The notes: generated from the letters alone by a model not told the origin. DNA of 64,000 nt from Nymphaea colorata (GCF_008831285.2 NC_045139.1:1554204-1618203), one strand, 5' to 3'; positions 1 through 11,424 are shown, numbered from the stretch's first letter. Made by a program: numbers and translations.

Positions 1-3000
1 AGACGTAAACATAATATGGTTAGCACTGCTTCTTTTAAAACTCATTCCAACAAGAACATCATTGAGACGGGAGAACCAGGCTCGTGGTGACTGTTTCAAC
101 CCATATAGAGCTTTTTTTAACTTACACACATACTTGTGTTCATTTTTTATACCTTTTGGAGCCTCCATGTAAACTTCTTCATTGAGTTCCCCATGTAGAA
201 AGCCGTTTTTCACATCAAGTTGAGTTAGGGGTCATCCCTCGTTTGCTGCAACTGAAATTAATACTCTGAGAGAACACTTTTTTGCAGTGGGAGCGAAGAT
301 TTTAGTATAGTCAATACCTTTGTTTGAGTAAATCCTTTGGCGACTAGGTAAGCTTTGTAGAGATCTACACTCCCATCACTATTATACTTTATTCATAAAT
401 CCACTTACATCCAACAAGCTTCTTACCATCAAGTAGAGAGACTAGATCCCATGTCTTATTTTTTCTCAATGCCACAAGTTCCTCTTTCATTGCGTTATGC
501 CACTTTGGGTCAGAGTTTTGGTTCATGGTGGGAATATGTATTTACGATATAGGATAGTGAGCAGGCATGTTTTCAAGTGATAGGTATTGGTCAATGGAGT
601 GGCTTTTGTTTGCTGTAAGGTAAATATAGTAATCACTAAGTTTGGTTGGTAATCTAGTAGGGCGAGTGGACCGTCTAATGGAATTTTCTTGAGGTGTTTG
701 GTTTGAGTTGATGGAATTGAAATTTGGTTCAGTGAGAGGATTGAGAGGGTTGGTGCTTGTTTTTGGTTGTGCAATATTTTGAGGTTGTTGAGTGCTTTGA
801 GGTGGAAGCAAGAGGAGTCATTTGAGACGTTTTGCTCAAGTTCAATTTGTGGCAGTATCATGCAAGGGCCTTCATTGATGATTTCAACCATCGGCAATGT
901 GGGCTGCTTGATAGAATCAGTGGTGTTTAGCTCTCCCCGTCTTTGATCATCATTCATCTCCTCGTCTTTGATCATGAAAAAGAACTCCTGTTCAAAAAAC
1001 TTCACATCACTAGATATAAGTAATTTTCTAGTAACTGGATCATAACACTTATATCCCTTCTTTCTATTAAAATAGCCAAAGAAGATACATTCAATAGCAC
1101 GTTTTTCTAGTTTGTTCTTCAATTTTCATTGTATGTGAGCATAACACTTGCACTCAAAAACTTTAAGATGCTTTATAGAGATCCTTTTATTGAGAAGAAG
1201 TTCAATAGGAACTTGATTTTCTATGCTAGAACTTGGTGTTTTGTTGACAATATAACATGCAGTGGCAATGACGTAATTTCAAAAATGTTGAGGAACATAC
1301 ATATGAACCATAAGTGATCAAGCAATATTCAGTAGTTGCCTATTTTTTTTGTTTGGCAAATCCATTTTGTTGTGGGGTACCTGCATATGAGTACTGAGGT
1401 TGTATTCCTTCCTCTTTTAAAAAGGTTTCAAGAGCAGATTCTCCTCCATTATCAAAGCGATGTTTTTTATTTTTACTTCATATTGAGTATGCATCATATT
1501 GAGGAATTCTTTGAAAGCACTAAAAACTTCACTTTTGTATTTAAGAAAAAATAACAAAGTCATGTGAGTCTTATCATCAATAAAAGAAACATAGTATCTA
1601 AATCCAGAATATGACACTTCCGGGGTAGGTCCCCAAACATTTGAGTGAACTAAATCAAAAATTTCCTTTCATTTTTCAATAGAGGATTGAAACGGTAGTC
1701 TTGTGGATTTGGAAAATTTACATGCATCACACGCATTATTTTCAACTTTAAGATGAGATAAGGGATGAGTTAAATTTTGGTCAAGTCTGACATGCCAAGT
1801 CCAATAGTGAGAACTTTTAATTTGTTGATCATTCACCATGAAGCTACAAACACTGGCGTCTATCACATACAGCCCATTCTGCTCGTGCCCTCTACCAATC
1901 TCCCTATTTCGTCAAAAGATCCCAAAATATTACATCCTTTGAGGAAAAAACAGCTAGACAATTATGAGACTTGGTCAATTTGCTTACCGACATAAGATTC
2001 GCTGATAATTTTGGAATATATAAAACTTGGGATTTCTGCCTAAGAACCTAGTCTCTCCATATCTTTCAGAGTAATGAGTGATCAATCAGTTGTAAAAACA
2101 GGTCGTTTTTTTTTGTTTTGTTTAGATTGATCAGTTTGGTTGAGTCGCTAGACATATGATCTATAGCCCCTGTGTCAATGACCCATGTAGAACGATTTAA
2201 AGTAGCAGTAAGAGTAAAATTGTTACCTTCAGAGTTGCTGACAGGCTAGGATGACATTAGATTGGTTTTTTGAAAGAATTTTTCAAGGTCCTCTTGGTGA
2301 CGAAGTTGGCTGAATCAGAGTTGAAGGAGGATGTTGCCTTATCTCTTGTAGGTCTTCCAACCAACTCCCAGCATTTTTCACCGGTGTGACTAGATTGCTT
2401 GTAGTGAGTGCATCTAAATTTATTTATTTCTTTTTTATTACTGAAATTGTCATTTGGGAGTTTGTTGGAGTTTGGGAGTTTCTATTCCCCTTTAGCAGAA
2501 TCGGCTTGAGCTACGTATACCATTTTTTCTTTGCTTCCTTCTGAAATGTCAGTTCTAGTATTGGAGTTCATAACTTATCTTCGTGTAGCCTCCCTTGACA
2601 TTGTTCAAGTTAGGAAGAGGAGTACTGTTAAGGATTTGACTTCTAATACCCTCATATTCAGCTCCTAATCCCATCAACAACTTAAAATTTTTGTCTTCCT
2701 CAAATTGATTTTTGTATGTATCAGGATCAGTTGTAGAAGTTCATCAAACCTACTTCTGAGTTCACCTATGTAGAGATTTAGCAGTTTGTCGCCCTTCATA
2801 AGATTGGCGATCTCGACTTGAATCTAATAAACTTGTGCTAGATTGTTTTGTTCATAAAATAGTTGCTTTAACTCATCCCAAATCTCCTTTGCAGTTTCTT
2901 GATACAAGAACAGATTTGCTACATGGAGTTCATCAGCCATGACATCACCGTATCGTTTTTTGATTGCCAATCATCGAATTTGGGATTTGAACTGTCTACA

Positions 3001-3303
3001 GGACTGGTCTTCCCATTTATGTATCCAATCTTGGTCCGACTGCTTAAAAACAATCAAGCCGTCTTTGCCCAACTCAAGTAGTTGGCACCATCCAAGAGAG
3101 TATTGGTGATTTTCAGAGGTTGGTTACCTTGCTCGTTGTTGTTGGAGTGTCTTTAGTTTTCTGTGATACCTTGTCTTTCATGGCTTGCACGTTGATCACT
3201 TGATAAGAGATGAATGTAGGAGGGCTGCACAATAACAGAAAAGAAAGCCAAAATTGCAGAGGAGAAAAACAGTCATAGCTTCACAAAACTTGTTTTGATA
3301 CCA
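1..3303 (-). pseudogene. Ty1/copia retrotransposon polyprotein, decayed, 5' part
   Basis: Broken gag-pol of a Ty1/copia element read on the minus strand, in the copia order. Gag starts near 3183 (MKDKVSQ) and includes a stretch reading ILNSTPLPNLN near 2620 and a knuckle-like CTHYKQSSHTGEKCWEL near 2350-2405. The protease motif WVIDTGAIDHM lies near 2150-2200. The GAG-pre-integrase domain (WHVRLDQ, then CDACKFSKSTRLPF) is at 1669-1866. Integrase core pieces follow (GFRYYVSFIDDKTHMT at about 1570-1617, TPSSSIENQVPIELL near 1200-1250). The integrase C-terminal FFGYFNRKKGYKCYDP is near 1040-1090. The reverse transcriptase start (WHNAMKEELVALRKNKTWDL) is near 450-505. Stop codons and frameshifts interrupt every domain, so it cannot make a polyprotein. 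The rest of RT, RNase H and the 3' LTR lie beyond base 1. Confidence 0.93.
3291..3303 (-). other. Primer-binding site of the copia element
   Basis: On the minus strand this reads TGGTATCAAAACA, directly after the LTR end. It resembles the usual plant copia primer site TGGTATCAGAGC, which pairs with the 3' end of initiator methionine tRNA. Two changes from that consensus fit an old element. Confidence 0.75.
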
Positions 3304-3670
3304 TGTTAAAAACATAAAAAAAGGCAACACAAAAGAAGGCAGCAAAAATTTACGTGGTTCAGCTTTTAGGCCTACGTCCATAGAAGAAGAAGAGAACTGG
3401 AGATTCTTTTATTCTTTTTTTACTGTAACAAATGAAGGGAGGAAGGCTTTAAACAAAGCAATTGACAATAACCAAAGTAACATTTATCTTGGCCTTCCAA
3501 AGAAAATAGGGGAGGATTGCCTTCCTTTGAAAGAGTGGTTACAAGATCTCATCGTAACTGCAAGATTTTATAGATCTTGATGATAGGTAGCATAAATCTC
3601 TTCTTCCACAAATCTCGCAACAATTGAAGGTACCACCATTTCCCCATAGTTATGGAAAATTAACCTAACA
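3304..3670 (-). repeat. 5' LTR of the copia element
   Basis: A 367-bp segment bounded by the 5-bp inverted ends TGTTA and TAACA, with the primer-binding site next to its inner end. It holds a minus-strand TATA box (TATAAAATC, 3564-3572) and the sequence ACGTGGTTCAGC followed by GGCCTACGTCCA in plus-strand reading, as is common in plant copia LTRs. The outer boundary at 3670 is inferred from the inverted ends only, because the partner LTR is outside the window. Confidence 0.72.
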
Positions 3671-4249
3671 TCATACAAATTGGAGGATGTCATGTGTTCA
3701 ACTGAGACAGTGTGATTCATATAAATAATATCGTTTTTGGAGTTCCAAATGATCTACCAAAATGTAAACAGTGAAATTCTCTAAATGGTATGTCATTTCC
3801 TTTTGTTTTTCACTCTAATTGGTCCATAGATGAGGTCTTGATTGTGTCCCTTTCTTTATAAGCGGTATTGTTTGGCATGGGTCGGCCGATGTGCTGGACA
3901 AGGGAGCAGATTGCAACAACAATCTCATCGGACATGCGCATTTTTGCTTTTCCAATGGATAAATGAATTCTTTCAAATTTTTTGATGTACTGAGTAATAG
4001 AATAGGTTCTAGTTGTTCGTCGTTCAAGAATGAATTGGCAATTTGGTTGATGAATAATGGCAGCTTCTGGTAAATCAAAGGGCAATCTCTCACATTTTGC
4101 TAGTGACAATTGCAATTATATGTCATTAGTGTTGACCATACAAAAAAATGCATGCCATTAATGCTGACCATACAAAAAAATTGCATGCCATTAATACTAA
4201 CCATACAAAAAATTGTATGTCATTCTTACTTTCAAAAAATAGTGCATAT
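3671..4249. other. LTR flank and LINE 3' flank with a short tandem repeat
   Basis: No gene is seen. The stretch lies between the copia LTR and the LINE zf-RVT region and may include the LINE 3' end, but no clear poly(A) tail could be placed. A 32-34-bp unit containing GACCATACAAAAAA and GCATGCCATTAAT repeats about three times at 4134-4229, with a weaker partial unit before it. Confidence 0.5.
4134..4229. repeat. Tandem repeat, 32-34-bp unit, about three copies
   Basis: Units start at 4134, 4166 and 4200, each beginning ACCATACAAAAAA and carrying a GCATGCCATTAA-like core; the last is more diverged. It lies just downstream of the LINE zf-RVT remnant. Confidence 0.8.
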
Positions 4250-4733
4250 GTTTGTGACTTCAATGGGAGGCATAGACCAGGTAAGTGCATAAAAATCTTA
4301 AAACACTCGATAAAACCACATCAGGTGACTAGTAGTTTCCTCGGCACAACAACATAAAAGACATCTACTTGCAAGGTGAAAACTAGACCTTTTGAGGTTA
4401 TTTTGAGTCTGGACGCGGTCCAACAAAATGAGCCATGCAAGAGTTTTGGATCATCAAGTAGGACCTCTAGCCCAAAGGAGATTATGAGGAAACCAATTGA
4501 CACGAAGAGGTTGAAGTAATCAATATGCACGATATATAGAGAAGTGTCTTTCACAATCTCTTACTCATGAAGAAAAAAGCTCTATGAAATTCGTCTTCGA
4601 ACTGCACTTAATGAAGGTAGATATCCAAGATTTCATCAAATGAGATACTCTTCATTTATTTGGGAGTGAAAAGAAACTATGCAAATTATATTTGTGTCAC
4701 AAGGCTATCGCACAAATTCAATTGGAGTCTTGG

Positions 4734-4773
4734 ATGAATGCCCACCACTTTAAATGAATGCCCACCACTTTAA
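4734..4773. repeat. 20-bp tandem duplication inside the LINE
   Basis: Two identical 20-bp copies, ATGAATGCCCACCACTTTAA, at 4734-4753 and 4754-4773. The identity points to a recent local slippage event in the dead LINE. Confidence 0.9.
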
Positions 4774-6259
4774 AATAAGAGAAATATTTCTTTCCTGACA
4801 TATGAGATTCCTAAACCTCCACAGGCAAAATGCTGAGTAACATATTCCCAAGCCACAAGATGTTTTTTTTTGTCTCTAGGTTTGTCCCACACCACAACAA
4901 TCTTTTGAGAATATGATTGATCTCCTTTTCTACTAGTAGGGAGAGCATCGATATAAAATAAGAAGGCAGAGATGAGAACACATGCTTGATCATGGTTACC
5001 TGCATTGATTTCCAAGAAGCCAGTCTATTATTAATATTATCTATAATTGGCAACCAAGAGGGTGTCTTGATTGCTTGAACTTGAAGGGGAAGGCCCAAGT
5101 ACTCGATAGGAAGATCCACAATTTGACATTGAAAAATATGAGAGGCCACAAACTTAGTGAATGCATCAACATTGAGCAATGTAATAGACGTATTACCTTC
5201 ATTAATATCAAGACCAGATGCTATAGAGAAGATATGAATAATGCACAATGTTACCATCATTTGTTGAGAAGTTGTTTCCCTAAAGAGAATAAAGTCATAG
5301 GCATACTGAATAATCTTAGATGAGAACCCATCCACATTGATCCGTTTAAGCAATCTGCTTGCGACTGCCCTTTTAGTTAAGACAGATAAACCTTCTATTA
5401 CAATATTGAACAAGGCAAGGGATAAGAGGCAGCCTTGCCGAACTCCTCATTGTGGTATAATGGAGGGCCATCGACCTCCATTGACAACAAAGATGCCTCT
5501 AATTTGGTAAGCAACTCTTTGATCCAAGAGATATATCGTCTACCAAAATTCATATACTTCAATGCTTGAAACAAGTAAGCCCAGGATAAGCAATCAAAGG
5601 CCTTTTCTAAGTTCACTTTGAGCATAAAAAAAAGGGCGCTTTGACTTTTTCATAGAGCAGAGGCCATAACAAAAGTATGATAAATGCCTCTACCCGATAT
5701 AAATGCAAATTGATCATGCGAAATTAATTGAGGGATAAGTGGTCTAGTTCTTGCATCAATTACCTTAGCAATAATCCTTCTCAAAGCCTCCATTATGGAG
5801 ATTGGACGATAGTTTGAAATATTGTTGTCTGATCCATGCTTAGGAATAAGTGTGATTAAGTATTTATGCATATTTATGCAAAAATATTGCATGCATCTTC
5901 ATCAACTATGTCCCAATGCCATTTAAAGAAGTCAACAAGAAAACCGTCTCGTCCTGGTGCCTTGAGCTTGGACATGGCACTAATAGCTGAAAGAATTTTT
6001 GTGGGGGCAAATGAAATTTGCAATGCTTGTGCCTGAGAGGGAGGTAGAGTATGAAAGTCAGATGGACCAAGAATGCACATTTCTGAATCTTGTCATGCAT
6101 ACAGTTGCATAAAAAAATTGGTTGCAGCCTCTAATAGCTCCTGTTGTTGATAAGTTATCCCTGCAATGTGAAGAGAAGTAATACAAGAAACACGATATCT
6201 TTCAGAAGCAAACTGATGAAAGAAAGAATTGTTGTTGTCGCCCAATGACAACCAAGAAA

Positions 6260-6319
6260 CACGCGATCTTTACTTCCATCGAACCCCATCACGCGATCTT
6301 TGCTTCTATCGAACCTCAT
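6260..6319. repeat. 30-bp tandem duplication inside the LINE
   Basis: Two 30-bp copies starting CACGCGATCTTT at 6260 and 6290, with a few differences. It lies between the endonuclease and reverse transcriptase remnants and adds to the damage of ORF2. Confidence 0.85.
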
Positions 6320-7464
6320 CACCAGATCTCCATTCTGCAATTAAGCTGGCAAGCTCATTGATTTTATCTCTAATCTCTAATTGCTCACTATAAAAAGCTA
6401 GAAGTGTAACATTGGACAGATGCGATAGTTTATGCTCCTAAGACTTGGTGTTATCAAATTTGGCCACTTTATATTCAACCAACCACAACCTGATATCAGA
6501 CGCGAGTCTTCTGAGTTTCTTACAAACATTAATGGTGATTCTTTCGTGTAAAAACGAAGTTGAAGGAAGAACCCTCAACCAACTATTCTTGACAATATCT
6601 TTAAACTGGAAAATGGTATTCCACCAACACTCATAAGTGAAGGGTCTCGCTCTAAGAAAACTAGAGCTCTAGGAGAGAACGACGGCTCCATGGTCTGAAA
6701 TAGAACGAACATGAGAAGACACTGCAATGTTTGGGAGGAGCTGCAAAACATCTGGGCTGACAAGTACTCGGTCAAGAATTTGCATGCAAGGGAGCATCCT
6801 ATTGTTAGACCATGTGTATGCCTCACCAGAATGTGAGAGTGCGCAGAGGCCATGCTGTTGCACAAAGTGCTGAAACAAGTGAATATAGGGTTTCATGTTG
6901 ACTGGCTGGCTTGATGCACTAGTATGAAGAGGACAATTAAAGTCCCCTGCAAGGTTGTGGGGAAGTTCTGAGGATGCCAAGATGCACGACAGATCGACCC
7001 ATAATAAGCGTCCGTTAGTTGATGTTGTTGGTCCATAGATGAAGGAGAAAACCACCCATGTATCAATGAAATACAACTTAGCCCAAAGAGATATGGAGAA
7101 AGACCCAATATTGAATACTTCCACTGGGATGCCCGTATGCTATAGAATTAAAATCCCCCTCGACCCCAATAGCGGGTCCAAATGAAGTGCACGGTAGACA
7201 TAGTAACACATTCCATTTTTGTTTCTAAAACCGCAACAAAGTGTGGTTGAAGTTGTCTAATATAATTTGCTAAGAACAATCTCTTTTTATAGGAGATGAG
7301 TCCCCGGACATTCCAAATCGAAGACTTCATTGCAAATGGTCCATGTAAATCTGAGGTCGCTTGGCATGCGAAAATTGCCAAGGAGATCTGTTTACCCGAG
7401 TGATTTATATGGTCCTTCTTAAACTGTTTGTTTTCTTTGAAGCTTTGTCCGCACACTCCAAAAG

Positions 7465-8720
7465 TTAAAGAGTCAATGATTGCACTTGAGAATGAGTAAC
7501 AGACAATTGGAGGTAGTTAATGACATCCATCAGGAGGCAACCAAGGATCTCTCTGAGGGAATCAGGAGAGGTAGAAATGCATGGTGAATACGATGTCGTA
7601 TTGGAGCTTTGGGGAACGAAATTGGCTGCATCTTGAGAGGGGTGGGATGATGAACAATAGGATGATGACTGCGCAGAAAGCATCTTCAGGAAAAAGGTGT
7701 CGAGGGAGAAAAGATAATGAAACCCTGTTAGAAACATGAGCAGCCGAAGCGCCGTCCCTCCAATCAAATTGTACGCACGCCTGGGTTAGTATACTCTCAT
7801 TATTAAAAGACAGTGTGGCAGTACTACAAATCCTCGTAGCAATCCTTAGAGCATGTAAAGGAGTTTCGTTCACCGCCATAGGCATAGGGAAGAGAAAGTC
7901 TCCTGTTATCGGGACAGAAACGAGGTGCCTGAGAGGATTAAAAGCAGCAAACGACGTGCATGTTCGTACAAGTATCGACTGACTTGGAGCTAGGGGTAAT
8001 ATTTGCTAGGCGTAAGCACCATCCCAAAAGAAACGCCACCTTCATTCCTCGAGCATGTGGCAGCTGGGCAGATGGTGGAATGAGCCAGTGCGAGTGCCGT
8101 TGGTTTGAATTTGTCTAGTGGTGGCCACTGTGATGTGAGACGGCGAAGCTGTGAAGGGCTCAATGTAGCAGGTAGACCTGTCGGCGTGTAATCATCCGCC
8201 AAAGACATGGGCGACGAGCTGCAAGTGCAGCTGATGGGGACCCAAATGTCGAAAGACCAGTGTAACCTTTTGCTGAGATTCAAGCGGGCGGAGAATATGG
8301 ACCTGACTGAATGGTACCTTCTTATTCTTATTCCTGTGCTCATTTTCATAACAGCATGAAGGATATGAGCTTCCACCTAAAGGCCGAAAAACATGGAACA
8401 GGACAAAGAGATGATGCATGCTGACCACAATGAAAACAAATAAATCTCTTAGCAAGAATTTAGGTGGCGCATGCCAAGCACCACCAATCTCCAGGGCTAG
8501 CAGCATGAATGAAACAACGCTTGGATATAAAATGAAATGATGATTGCCATGGCGGCGAGGGTGACTCCCATCCTTCTCCTGGATGAAGAAACAAATAAGG
8601 GGGTTTAAGGGAAGCGATAATCCCATTATAAGACAACACCTCATGAAGAATTCCACGAACAAATACATGAACATCTGCTGCCTTTAAAGCTCCCCTCCAA
8701 ACACATCGACGCAAAAACAC
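7465..8720 (-). pseudogene. LINE ORF1 remnant with zinc knuckle
   Basis: This region lies just upstream of the ORF2 endonuclease, where plant LINEs carry ORF1, an RNA-binding gag-like protein. On the minus strand near 8380-8440 one frame reads ICFHCGQHASSLCPVPCF, a CCHC-like zinc knuckle. The reading frame then shifts several times and no frame stays open through the stretch. Identity rests on position and on the knuckle; the upstream DUF4283-type domain expected in such ORF1 proteins is not recognisable. The 5' end of the element was not found. Confidence 0.6.
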
Positions 8721-9797
8721 CCCAAGACTGGTAAAAACCCATCTGACAGCCGGAAGACAACTGAACTGGAACCCCCCATGTCCTCAGCATTCATGCCAGG
8801 CCCCAACCATTCAGATCAACTGCGAGTCTCTGCAATGCATCCTTGTTGATGGAAGGAGAGCTAGAAGCGTAAACGCCCCAGAAGCGGTCAGCGCTGCGAC
8901 GTGCTTTGATAGAGAAAATCCTGCGAATGCTATGACATCGCAGCACCGAGAGACTGCCCAGGGATCAGATGTTGAAAGAGAGAGCGAGAGGGAGGAGAGA
9001 GAGAAAGAGAGAGAAAACAGGCCAGTGTTATACTGTTATATATGATTGATGCCAGCATCTGTAGCTTTCTATACTTTTGGGTGAGCGAGAGGGTCAATCC
9101 CACCTTTCAAAGCGAAGCCCGCCCCCATTCCCTCTGCCTCTAGAGTCCTGAGCTGTGTCAGTGTCAGTGATAGAACGAATGGGACACCCTTCAACTTGGA
9201 TGTCGCGCCCTATCTCCTTAAGACACATGAACATAGTGCCTACAGGAATCGACGGGAATCGAACTAAAGACCCAGCTACGTTATGCCCCTAGCTTTTTAT
9301 ACTTTAAAAGAGTATTTTATGGTCTTGAAAATTTCTTATTTTTTACAGTTTTTGAAGTACAAAAATGGCATCAAACATGGTTGAAGTTTACAATGGTAAA
9401 CATCATCCGCCATAAATTATTTTACCTCAATTGCCGTCCAATAAGTTTGGTCAGTGGAGTTTAGCCTTTTTTGTGTTTAAGCAAGTCCAAGTACAAAAAA
9501 GGACTCACATATTTCAGGACAGTTTATCAGGGCTGATAACAGTATGAAGATGAAGTGTACACGAATGAGACCTAAGGAAAAATTTCAGTGCACCAGGCAT
9601 TTTTTTTTTTTTAGAAAGGTCAGCCCTTCAACGTGCATATCATATGAAATTGAATTTATTCACAATGTTTTATAAAACGTGGACGAAAGACTAGATGTAT
9701 ATGTCTTCACTGATTACGATACACGGTACACTTAACCAGTGGATGTACTCAACCTTTCACACTACTGAACTACTACAACACAGGGTGACGGCATCTA

Positions 9798-9913
9798 CAT
9801 CTCTTAGCAATAAAGAGCTCTTTGACATCTAATTAATTAGATTGTAAGAATCTATCATCTCTTAGCAATAAAGAGCTCTTTGACACCTAATTAATTAGAT
9901 TGTAAGAATCTAT
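9798..9913. repeat. 58-bp tandem duplication
   Basis: Copies 9798-9855 and 9856-9913 differ at one base (ACATCT versus ACACCT). Each copy contains the palindromes AGAGCTCT and CTAATTAATTAG. The near identity suggests a recent event. Confidence 0.95.
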
Positions 9914-10219
9914 CCAAGTTTGCTGGTTGGACTTAATCCCTTCTTAATCTCCAGTTGGTTGTTTAATATTTTCCGCTTGGATAATCTATAGGGGCAAAGG
10001 TAGGTGTGGGTAATGTGTGGGCAATTGCCTACACTGAACCACAAAAAGTACTTGTAGAGTAATTTTTCTCAATTACATGTTGATGCCTCATAAAAATTTA
10101 AAATCTATTATTAGTGTCCCTGAAGTAGAAATTTTTGGCTCTGCACTTGATAAGTAAGGGATAATAACATTTCAAGCCCGGACATCAGTTAGGTCTCTCA
10201 GTCCTAGATTGCTTCCTCC

Positions 10220-10225
10220 TATATA

Positions 10226-10287
<62 letters not shown>
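10220..10287. repeat. (TA)n microsatellite
   Basis: About 68 bp of almost pure TA, broken once by G. It lies about 90 bp beyond the poly(A) signal of the glycine-rich protein gene. Confidence 0.97.
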
Positions 10288-10290
<3 letters not shown>

Positions 10291-10377
10291 CAAACTCATA
10301 TTTCCATGTCGCGACCCGATGAGATGACTTGATCAGAAAACAAAGGTGAAGATCGAGGAGATTTGAAACTGCATGCT

Positions 10378-10383
10378 TTTATT
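10378..10383 (-). terminator. Poly(A) signal of the glycine-rich protein gene
   Basis: Minus-strand AATAAA, 208 bp past the stop codon of the gene. The position is normal for a plant 3' UTR. Confidence 0.6.
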
Positions 10384-10590
10384 CAAATGCACCAACAGTA
10401 GCCGACATGCAAAAGAGTTACATAGAGCATCAGAGCTGGCAAAGAAACAGTCTCGCTAGCTAGCTACTTAAGAGGGTTGCGAATGGGTTGGATCTGGTTT
10501 GAGGATCTTGTTCAATTTGTTTGCTTGCTAGAGAATCCGGTTCGAGCCGTTAGTGGAACTAGCTGCCGCAGATCCAACCTGTTTGCGACC

Positions 10591-11424
10591 TTAGTTCCCA
10601 TTCTGAGCAAATTTGGCGTACTCCTCAGCAGAGCAGCACATGCCCCCGCACATGAACCGGCAGCCCCGACCAAATCCACCCCCAGATCCAGGCCCATATC
10701 CCCGACCAAATCCACCTCCATACCCACGCCCATATCCATATCCACCACGCCCACCTCCATAACCAGGTCCATATCCATATCCCCTGCCACCTCCGAATCC
10801 ACCACCGGGTCCACCCCAACCACCAAATTGATCAGTATGATCCGCAGAGGCAGAGCTGAAGATGGCAAACTCTTCCTCGGAACAGCACCTCTGTCCACAG
10901 AAGAATCGGCAGCCCCCAGGGCCACGGCCAAACGGGCCGCGGCCAAATGGACCGCCACCGCGTGGGCCGGGACCAAAGGGACCGCCACCGCGTGGGCCGG
11001 GACCAAACGGACCGCCACCGCGTGGGCCGGGACCAAACTGATCAGTGCCAAGTGATTTCTCATCATCAATGTTCACATTGTCATTCTTTTCTTCTGCCAT
11101 CCAAAACCCAAAAAAAAAAACAAAAAGAATGCCAATTAGAAGAGAAGATTAACAAATATGTAAGAGTACGTCAAGTTGTATATATATATATATATCACCA
11201 ACAAGTAAGATGCATGCATGGAGTTCTAGAGAGTGAACAGCTAATTAGGGTTTAGTATCATGGCCACGGAACAAGTTGAAGTCAATGAAAGAAGCATGAA
11301 GATGAGGTGAGGAAGAGGAAACCCCACCAGCCGCTGGTTTCTCTTCCATCTCGCGAGCAAGGACGTGGGAGAAGAGCAAGATGACAGCGAACGCAATGGG
11401 GAGGAAGAACCTCCGAGGCGCCAT
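10591..11424 (-). CDS. Secreted glycine-rich, cysteine-containing protein, two exons
   Basis: Model: exon 1 11328-11424, exon 2 10591-11093, 199 aa. Exon 1 encodes a signal peptide (MAPRRFFLPIAFAVILLFSH, cleavage probably after VLA near residue 23). The 234-bp intron joins in phase 1 (donor GTGGGG, weak; acceptor TTTTGGATGGCAG, good). The mature protein has an acidic start (EEKNDNVNIDDEKS), then two similar modules: Gly-rich sequence ending in GCRFFCGQRCCSEEEFAIF, and Gly/Tyr-rich sequence ending in GCRFMCGGMCCSAEEYAKF. The first module contains three GGGPFGPGPR repeats. Such secreted glycine-rich proteins are usually cell-wall or stress-related, but the exact family was not identified. Without the intron, exon 2 could start at its own ATG (11098-11100) and would lack a signal peptide. 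The spliced form is preferred because phase, signal peptide and TATA box agree. Confidence 0.8.
10951..11040. repeat. 30-bp tandem repeat, three copies, inside the glycine-rich gene
   Basis: Three nearly identical 30-bp units (10951, 10981, 11011), each holding CCGCGTGGGCCGGGACCAAA, encode the GGGPFGPGPR repeats on the minus strand. The unit is a multiple of three, so copy changes keep the frame. Confidence 0.95.

Larger units (their letters stand above)
4250..7456 (-). pseudogene. LINE ORF2 remnant: endonuclease, reverse transcriptase, zf-RVT
   Basis: Decayed plant non-LTR retrotransposon ORF2 on the minus strand. The AP-type endonuclease begins near 7330 (SSIWNVRGL, later VAVLETK) and continues at 6669-7124 with GDFNCPL, YTWSN, ILDRVLVSPD and ISDHGAVVL. 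The reverse transcriptase has LKAPGRDGF near 5960, LITLIPK and NYRPISI near 5830, QFAFISGRGI near 5700, VNLEKAFDCLSW near 5600, and a block at 4811-5413 with IQYAYDFILF and LGLPLQ. At 4250-4450 a zf-RVT-like region reads LHGSFCWTASRLKT followed by Cys and His residues. The catalytic YADD box reads YAYD, so the first aspartate is lost. Frameshifts and stops break it throughout. It is a relic copy. Confidence 0.9.
8721..10377. other. Intergenic: LINE 5' flank, GA-rich tract, small repeats
   Basis: No gene is seen. A GA-rich tract lies at 8971-9020. A 58-bp tandem duplication is at 9798-9913 and a (TA)n array at 10220-10287. The stretch near 9980-10060 contains GTGTGGGCAATTGCCTACAC, a near-palindrome whose relatives recur near 33195 and 35575. 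Confidence 0.6.

Noticed and set aside
9230-9300. tRNA- or SINE-like sequence on the minus strand (TAACGTAGCTGG and GTTCGATTCCCG)
   Set aside because: The two motifs resemble pol III boxes A and B, but they lie only about 8 bases apart instead of 30 or more. No cloverleaf can be drawn, so it is at best a deleted SINE relic.
10477-11069. Long open frames on both strands over the glycine-rich gene
   Set aside because: The GC-rich 30-bp and Gly-rich repeats keep all frames open. Only the minus-strand frame with signal peptide, splice sites, TATA box and poly(A) signal makes a sensible protein.
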